NCBI RefSeq assembly: GCF_000020665.1
Contig: NC_011071.1
Location: 2,470,501-2,534,500, forward strand
Source of the DNA: Stenotrophomonas maltophilia R551-3
GTDB taxonomy: Bacteria; Pseudomonadota; Gammaproteobacteria; Xanthomonadales; Xanthomonadaceae
Length of the DNA stretch: 64,000 bases
Direction of reading: 5' to 3'
The notes under the pieces were generated by a model, which ran no database searches, was not told where the DNA came from, and saw nothing but the letters and a program-made list of their open reading frames with translations. Of this stretch, positions 1-9,000 are shown piece after piece. Every line of letters starts with the position of its first letter. Position 1 is the first letter of the stretch. A program made the translations under genes and the position numbers.

Positions 1-3000
1 ATATCGCCGGTGCGTTGGATCGTCGCACCTGCTGCATCCTTGTCCGGCATCAGCGTGGCGATGGCCTCACGGCCCCGCAGGTAAGAACCAACACGTGGTC
101 CATTCCGATCGTTGTACTCGCGGCCACCTTCGCGCAGTTCGGCGTAGTAGACCTGGCGAAGGAAGATCCGTTGCTGTTCGCTCGGCAACCGGTCGAACGC
201 AGCCAGCACCTCGGCGCCGTCGACGGCCAGGCCGAAGCGCTGCTGCAGCCACTGCTTCAACTCCTTGTCATAGATCTTCACCGCCTTGCCGGGCTGCGAT
301 GCCAGCGACTGCGCCGGATCGGCCAGGTTGGCCGGGTCCAGGTAGCGCGTGCGCAGTGCATCGAAGTCAATGCCCTGATTGCCGGCAGTCACTGCGATGC
401 TGGCACCGGGACGGGCATCGCCCTGGACGACGCCACCCAGGCTCACGATGCTTCCGGCCTCTTCCTGGCGCAGCTGCCGGCCCGCACTCACTTCAACGTT
501 GCCGGGGCCGGCCACCGTCAGGTTGCTGCGGATGATGTCCCGGCCCGCCTCGATCCCGCTGATATCGGTACCGCTGGTGTTGAGCGCTGTGACGTTCGCA
601 TTGATCACGTCGCGACCGGCGCGCAGCTGTACGGCCGAGCCCGCTTCGTACCAGTCGAACAGTGTCCGGCTCTCCTCGCCGATGTTCCGCCTCAATTGCC
701 TGCGCCCGCCGCTGCCCAACCCGATGATGTCACCGGCAACGGCATAGAAGCGGCTGGGCGACGTGGGCCGGGACGTCAGCGCACCCGTGGTCGGAGTACT
801 GGGGCCGAACGCGAACAAGGGCAGGATCGCCGACGGATCCGCTCCCTGCACCCCATCGTCGGAGAGATTGTGGCCGACCCGGGTCAGGCTGGCGCCCCGC
901 TGGGCCATGAATGCAGGATCAAACGGGCCAGGCAGGCGGGCGTCGCTACCGGAACGTGCAATGCCGGTGGCGTTGATCGCGGCATGGATCGAGCCTCCAG
1001 CCAGAACATCGAGCTGGCCGCTGGCCGAAGGCGCGAGCAGGATCACATCGCCCGTAGTCGCCCCTGGTCCGAGACCTCGAAGCGGGGCGCTGATGATGTC
1101 ACCACTCGCTGCCACCGCGCTGAACCTGGACGGATACAGCCAGTAATTGATGCTGGCGGGAACGGATTGCTCGCGCAGCGCGATGCCTTCAGCGAACATG
1201 TTGCTACCGGTTGCATGCAGACTTCCGGCCAGGCTGGGTGCGAGATTTCCGCCTGCCGAGAACAGGTCCAGTGCCGTGCCTCGGGTCCAGAGCGAGAACC
1301 ACGTCGTGCCAGCTGCATGCTGGCCATCGCCCAGAACCACGTCGTTGTAGTTGGCCGTCGGTACACGCCCTGCATCTGCGGCGCCACCGAGAACAATGTC
1401 ACCACGGGCCTGCAGGCGGGCAGTGGAATCACCCAGAATGAGCAGGGGCCCCGCCATCGCCACCGGGGCGTCCGCCACGAACGGATCCATCAGGCCCAGC
1501 GTTCCGTAGCTGCTCTGTATCGCGCTGAGGCCACCGATGCGTGCCGCCTGCAGCAGGGTGCTGCCGCGCAGGTTGGTCACCGCGCCATTGAGATCCAGAT
1601 CCTGCAGGAAACTCTCCGGCTGCTGCGCGCTGGCGCGCAGGCCAGGATTCAACGCACCGCCACTGCGCAGGGTCAGGTCGCCGCCACCGGTCAGATGCAG
1701 CTCACCATTGCTGACGCGCCCGGTCGACCCGACCGCAGCAACAATCGCGCTGGAATGAGGCGCGGTCAACAGACCCAGGGCATTGCCCATCGGGTCGAGC
1801 ACGCCCGCGTGGCGGCCCGCTTCCAGTGACAGATTGCCGCCTCCCAGCGTGCCGAAGCCGGTGAACCCGACCATGCGGGGAGCTGCGTCCGCTTCGGCGC
1901 CCACGGTGCTGTACGTGCCGAAGTTGATCCACCAGCTCGTCGGTGTTGCCTGGGCGCCTTCGGTGGTGCCCGTACCCTGCCGCCACAACCAGCCGCCCAC
2001 GGCTGCGCTTGAATGCCCAGCCTGGTCGCGCTGCGCCGTACCGGATTCGGACCGGGCGGTCCAGGCGTCGCCGATGATGTCGCGTCCAGCTTCAACCCTG
2101 ACATCGCCGCCATGGTCGGGATACCACGCACGGTAACTGGCCAGCGCCGCATCATAGTTGCCCGAGACCTGGTTCCTGCCCAGCAGCGAGGTGTGCCAGG
2201 GCGCAGCCGTACGCACCGGATTGAACTGGGGGTCGCTGCCATCGCCCAGTAGCGTCGGCGCACCTGCGGTGTACACGCCGAAGCCGGACTTCATGCGCAC
2301 GTCCTGCGCGGCCAGCAGTGCCAGATCACCCTTGCCGGTACGTAGCACGCTCCAAGCCGGCGAGCCCAGGCGCTTGCCGTAGGTGGTCACCTCGGTAAGC
2401 GTACCGCCGCCGTAGCAGTAGCCCATTGCCGCGCAGATCTCTTCCTCCGACATGCCCATCTCGGCGCCCAGTTCCGTAGCCGGGCGGCCGACCCAGGATT
2501 CATCGCCCCACCATGCCAGCGAGCCTTCCTTGTCCACCAGGCGCGGGGCCGGGCCGCAGAAGGCGCCTGCGCCACAGATCTCCGCCTCGGTGGTCCCGAT
2601 GATCTCGGCCACCTCGGCAGGTGACTTTCCGGCCAGACTCTCATCGCCCCACCAGTACAGAGAACCTTCCAAATTGACGATTCGATCACCCTTCCATTCC
2701 GTCGTCTTGGTCACCGTCCCGATGGTGCTGTAGTGGCTGTCGGCCAGCACGATGCTGCCGTCGCTTCCCCAGCTGCGGGTACGCGGATCGGCAGCGGTCG
2801 TATCGGCACCGGCCACTGCAGTCAGATCCCACGAGGTGGTGCCTTCGGGCAGCATCGCCGCCAGCGCCCAGTTGCGTCCCTGGCGCCCGCTGGCGTCGGC
2901 AGGCCGCAGTTTCACCGGCGCATCGCCGGCCAGCTCCACCTTGGTCATCGACGGGATGATCGCGCCGGCATGCAGGTCCACCGCGTCTGACAGCTTCATC

Positions 3001-6000
3001 GCCATCGGCAGCGCGACGCCGGCCGGCCACACCTGTGCGGCCACCGGCGCCGGCGCGCGCAGCCGGAAGCCGGCCCCCAGGCGCGCACCCGCCTGCAACG
3101 TCAATGCCTGGGCCAGCACGGTTCCAGCCGCTACCACCTCGCCACCCGCCGTCGTCACTGCCGCGCCCAGCACAGTGCCGGCCGGCAGCAGCAGCGGTCC
3201 CGACAACCGCATTTCCGCGGGCAGCACGGTTCCGGCCGGCAGGGTCACGGCCTCGAAGGGCAGTGCATAGTTCAGCGTCGCGCCAGCACGGAATTCGGTG
3301 CCGCGCTGCAGCTGTACACCTTCGCCGGGCACGATCAGGTCGCCACCGAACGCCGTGTTGGGCGTACCGGCACTGCGCCCCTCCAGCAGCACCCAGCCGT
3401 CCTCATCGGGATTGGCAGGCGGCGGCGCGAATCCATCGTTGATGCTGCCGTAGACGTTGATATCGCCTTCGGCGCGCAGCACCAGCGCTGCCGATTCACC
3501 GAAGCCTCGGCGCGCTGGATCGGTCCGGTTCGACTGCGGTCCGTAGCGGTAGCCGGACAGATCGATATCGCCGGCCACGACCAGATCGCCACGCGGGTTG
3601 TCACTGCTGGTCCGCGCCACGATCTGCACGCCGGGACGCAGGCGATAGCTGCCCAGTGCGGCAGTGCGCTGCTGCAGTCCCGTATTGGTCAGCGCGGCGT
3701 TCATCCATTGGCTGTTGTCCGGGTCCACAACCGTGTCCAGCCAATGCTGGTTGATCACCTGCGGACGATGGCCATGCACGTCCGGAGCGCTTGCCAACGG
3801 CGCCGAATCATAGCTGCGGAAGGCGTTGACCTGGAGATCGGCGGCACCGGCGATGCGGAGTCCGCTGGCCACGTCAATCGCAGCGTCGTTGCTGCCCACG
3901 CGTGGCACGTTGAGCTTGACGCTGCCGCGTGCGCGGCCATCGTTCTGGCCAGGGCTGCTACCCGTGGCCACCGAGGTGCCGGCGCGCAGGTCCATCGATG
4001 AGGTCGCGCCCAGCTGCAGGCTGCCACTGGCCGAGGTCAGTTCGATCATCGCCCGGTTCGGGCTGTCGATGATCTTGCCGTAACTATCGACGCGCAAGGC
4101 GCTGCCATGCGCGTCCAATGTGCCGTCGATACGCAACACATCGCGGGCGGACAGGCGGATGCTGCCGACCTGTTCGCCACTGGCATCAATGCGGCCATTG
4201 ACGAGCAGGCTGCCGCCATCGACGCTGATATCCACGTTGCGTGCCTTCACTTCATCGCCGATCACCAGGTCGCCTTCGCTCAACTGGAACGTCCGGCCAC
4301 CGGTAATGCCACCGGCGGTAAGCCGGGTGTTCAGGCCGGAGAAGTCCTGCAACTGGCGTGCACGCACTACCAGCTCGCCGCCGTCGTAGGGCACTTCAGT
4401 GCCACCGGCGTCGTAGCGGCCGCTGGCTCCGCCAAGCAACGTGCCTGCCAGATCCACACGGCCGCCCTGCGCGCCCAGCGCAGCGACCGTCAAGCGGCCG
4501 CCGCGGTTGTTGCGGGCGGAAAGATCGATGCGCGACGCCGCGTCGGCAACGATGTCACCGTCACGGCTCGACAGCGCTACGTCGCCGCCCCAACTGTACT
4601 TGTCCACGTCGAACAGGCTGACCTTCCGCCCCGCCATGTCCAGCACTGCATTGCTGCCAAGCGCCACGCCCTGGCGGGCATTGGCTTCGAACCGGCCGGA
4701 CGCCAGCGCCACCCGGCTGTCGATCACAACGCGTTCGGCCGTGATGGACAACTCCGCACCCAACGCATCGCTGCCCGCGGTTGCCGCAGCACCGCGCAAC
4801 TGCACCGTACCGCCATTGCGGATTGCCAGCTGCGCGCCCGCACTGCCGGTCAGCAACGGGGTAACGATATCCAGCGCGCCGCCGCTGAACTGCCAGCCGC
4901 TGCCTGCCACGTAATCGCCCTGCCGCTGGAAGACATCCAGACTGCCCTTGCCGGAGAACAACATGCGATCCGATGCTGCCAGGGTAACGCCGGCGAAGCC
5001 GAGCACCTGGCGATCCGCGGCCACCGACGAACTGGGCCGGGTAAAGGGCGCACGCCCCAGCTCCAGCACCCGTGCATTGATTTCCAGCTGCCCTTGGCCA
5101 AGCCGGCCCACCATCGCCTCGCCGGCCGGCTGGGTCTGCTCACCGCCGGGCAACGTGGTGCCGGCCAGCGTACCGTCCCAGACCAGCGTATCGGCGAAGA
5201 TGCGCGCGTGGTCGGCCGCAGAGCCGTAGCCATGAATGGCAGGGGCGCCCAGCACCAGGCTGCGCAGGCTGCTGCGACCGGTCGCACCGTCACGCGTATC
5301 CAGGTCCACGCTGCCGAACACATTGATGGCGTCGCGCGCGGTCAGGCTCAGCGCCTCCAGCGCCGGCGCGCCGGTGGCGGTGTTTCCCCGCAGCAATCGC
5401 TGCAACACCTCCTGGTTCATGGTCATGCCCGCCGGCAGGGCGCCGGCCGCCGCTGCCGCCGCAATGGCCTCGGCGCTGCCGAGATTGAGCGCCGACATGC
5501 CCAGGCCGAGCTGGCGCGTGCCGTAGCTCACCGAATCACCAATGTTCAAGGCACCGTCGGTGACCACATTGATGCTGCCTGCCGACAGCAACCGGGTCTG
5601 GCCATTGCAGTCCACCACGCATCCGCCGATGTCGATCGCCACCGGACCGGCGGCACTGCCGCCCTGCGCACTGAGCGCCGTCAAGCGCTGGTTGGACACG
5701 GCAAGCAGGCCGCCCGACACCAGATAGGGCGTCGTGGGCTGCGCCACGCGCGAGGTATTTGCCCCGGTCAAGGTATCGATCGAAGCGCCCTGCTCCACCA
5801 GGATTCCCTTGCCTCCGAACGCGGCCGACAGCAGCACTTCCTGCGCCGTCAGGTTGACGCCGTTGCGCACCACGATGTGCTGCGCCCTGCCCTCCAGCGA
5901 ATGGGTCGTCGCGTCACGCCGCAGCACGCCGCCGATCAGCATCGTCTCCGGGCGGAACGCATTGAGCGCCGAGTCGAAGACGGTGGCGCCGCTACCGCTG

Positions 6001-9000
6001 CCGGCGCTGCCGCCTTCGGTGACAATCTCCAACATCGCGTCATTGGAGGTGAGCAGATTGACCGAAAGCGTGCCCCCGCGTCCGTCATTGCTGCCGGCGT
6101 TGAAGCGCGACACGCCTTGGAAGATCGCCGCTGGCACACTCGAACGTCCGGCGCCCTCACCCAGTGCCAGGTTGAGGTTGCCGGCGTCCGTAGGCCGCCA
6201 GCGCAGCGCTTCGCCACGCCGTTCGGCCACGCCCTGTACGAACGTGCTGTAGGACGTTTCGTTGTAGTTGGCATGGCGGCGCACCGCTTCCGCGGGCGTC
6301 AGCACCAGATCGGTGAGCAGCGGCGACACTGCCCCGCCCAGGCTTTGCGCCCGGTGCCCGCTGACACGCCATGAGCCTGTGCCGGTCGCCACTGCCTGCC
6401 TGCTGCCGACGGCGCGTTCGGCGCCGACTTCGACGCGGAATGCGCCCTTCTGCAGTGCGTAGCTGGCCGGCAGCAGCGTGTAGGTTCCGGCCGGGAGGCC
6501 GGGGACCCCCGCAGGTATGACGATCTGCTGGCCGATGCGCGGATCGGCGCTGCCATCAGCAACCGCCTGTGGCGCCTGGGTGCCAGAGCGTCCCGGCATG
6601 ATCGCGTAGACCGCATTGTCACTGCCGCTGAAGCGGTAGCGCGGGTTCGCATCCGCCAGCGCATGCCGCAGGATGTCCACCGAGCCACCGCGCCCGGCCA
6701 CGAATGCAGCGCCGGACAGCTCGCCTCCGCCGGACACGTCCAGCACGCTGCCCACCACGCCATCGACGGCGTTGGCGACGATGTCGATACCGATCGGGAT
6801 GTTGGTCGAGCCGGGGCCCAGCACATCGAAGTCGGCACCGTTGCGGCGCCAGCCCACACCATCCACGGTACCGCCAAACGGCAGCTGCAGGCCGGCACCG
6901 CTCACCGACGTCACGCTGCCTGCAAGCAGGTCGACGCGGCTGGCCGCATCAGCGTTGAATTCCCTGCCACCCAGCTGCACATGGCCCCAAGGCGCCTGCA
7001 CATTGCCGCCCTGCACCACCGTCGCTGCCACCAGCTCCAGGCTTCCGAACGCAGAGTCCGGTGCCGGTTGCGCGCCGCCTGCAATGCCATGGATGCGCAG
7101 TACGGCGTCGGGGTTCTGCCAGAACGGCAGGCCTGAAGGACCGATGTCGGGGACGCCCGCCACGATGCGTCCCTTGGCCCGGGCCGCCGGATACATGCGT
7201 GCGGCGCTGATATCGATCGAACCCGGGCTTGCAAGCGTGGATTCCCGTGAACTACTGGCGACCGCGGCCAGCATGCGAATGTCACCGCGGCTGCGCAGCG
7301 CGACCTGATCAAATCCCGCCAGCCAGGTGACGTCGCGCAGGTCAATCAGATCGGCGCTCACGTCCAGGCGATGCTGGCGGCCGCTGTCGAACCCCGCTTC
7401 CTGCGGGCGCAACGTGCCTTCCCCGGCCGGCTGCCACCAGCGCCCCTGCGCAAGGCGGACATACGGCGCGTCCAGTTGCAGACGGTTGCCCTCGCTGTTG
7501 CCCGGGACGAAGCCGAGGTAACGCTCGTTCAAGCCCTGGAGGCGCAGGCTCTGGTCCATGCGCAGAGTGACATCTCCCTGGGCGCGGATATCGCCGAACA
7601 AGGCCAGATGATCGAAACCACCGGCCTCGATCTGCTCCACCGACAGTGCCGCATGGCCGTACTCAAGGCGTGCAGGCAGGTCGGTCGTCTGCGCGGCGTG
7701 CTGGGTCAGCGAGATCACCCTCGGCGCCAGCACTTCCTTGTTCATTGCCGTTCTGCCGTAGGTTCCGCCACCGAAGGCAACGCCGAGGGTGCCACCGCGC
7801 GCGCCGTCGCCGCCCGCTGCTGCGTCCAGGTCGCCCTGCAGGTACAGCGCATTGCCGGCGCGCAGCACGATGCTGCCGCCGTCGCTGTCCACCCGGGTGC
7901 GCCCGCTGCCATCAATGTCCAGCAGCGCCGAAGCACCGGACGCGTCCAGCCGCGCACCGCGCTCCACCACCACGAAGGTATCGGGCGGCAAGTGGCGTAC
8001 GTTGTCCTGGTCTTCCCAGTCCAACGCCCCCCCGATCTCGATCGTTCCGCCCTTGCGCACCTGTCCGCGCAATGTCCCGCGCGCGTCGGGCAGGGAAACG
8101 CTATCGCCGCTCACGTCCAGCAGGGCGCCCTCGGCAATCGTCCAGCGACGTTCGCGGCGTTGATCGCCACGCACACCGGTCGGATCGAATGCCTCGTCCA
8201 GGCGGATACGGCCGCCGGCCGCCTTCAGACTGCCAGCCACGTCCAGGTTGCCGGCGCTGAACAGTTCGATCGTCTGGCCGGCATCGACCTCGATCCTTGC
8301 GCCCTTGCCAACGCGCAGATCGGCCGTGGACAGCGGATGCCCTGCGCGCAGTGCCAGGCTCGCGCCGCCGCGCTGCGATACACGCCCGCTGGCCGGATCC
8401 GCCTCATACAGCGACGGCGTCCAGGCCTGAACGCCCTGCTCGCGGGCCAGTGCCTGCTGTGCGCCCTCAGCCAGGCGCAGCGCCGGTCGTTCCACCAGCA
8501 GCTGGGTACCTTCTTCAACCGTCAAACCGTTGTGACCGGCGATGTCATAGCCGGCGAAGCCACTCCTGAACAGTGCTGACTGCAATCGCAACGACGCCGC
8601 CGATGCATCCGTGCCAGGCGCGCCGATAGACACCGCACCGCCTGTTGCCAGCGTGAAATTGCCGCTTCCATTGCCGAGCGCGCTGAAGCGTGTGCCATCG
8701 CCGATACGGATCCGCCCGCTGCCGTCGGTGGCAACCTCGGTGCTGGCCGCGAGCAGGCTGACACTGCCGCCCTTGCCTACGCGCCCTTTGCCACTGGCAT
8801 CGATCGCGCCGCCGGCATCGACAAGAATCGCTGCCCCTTCACCCACACGGATGTCGTGACTGCTGTTGAAGCGCATCTGTCCACCGTCGATCCACGCCTG
8901 CGCGGGGTCGCCATCCGGCGCAGCAAGCGCGTTACTCCAACTGCCGCCAAGATCGATCCGTGCGCCCGCCGCAACATCCACCGCGCCGCGTCCGGACCTC

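Noticed and set aside
4107..6374. Long plus-strand open frames over the TpsA gene (also 15-1829 and 9753-11375)
   Set aside because: They are antisense shadows; the minus strand carries a continuous frame with signal peptide, TPS domain and beta-helix repeats.
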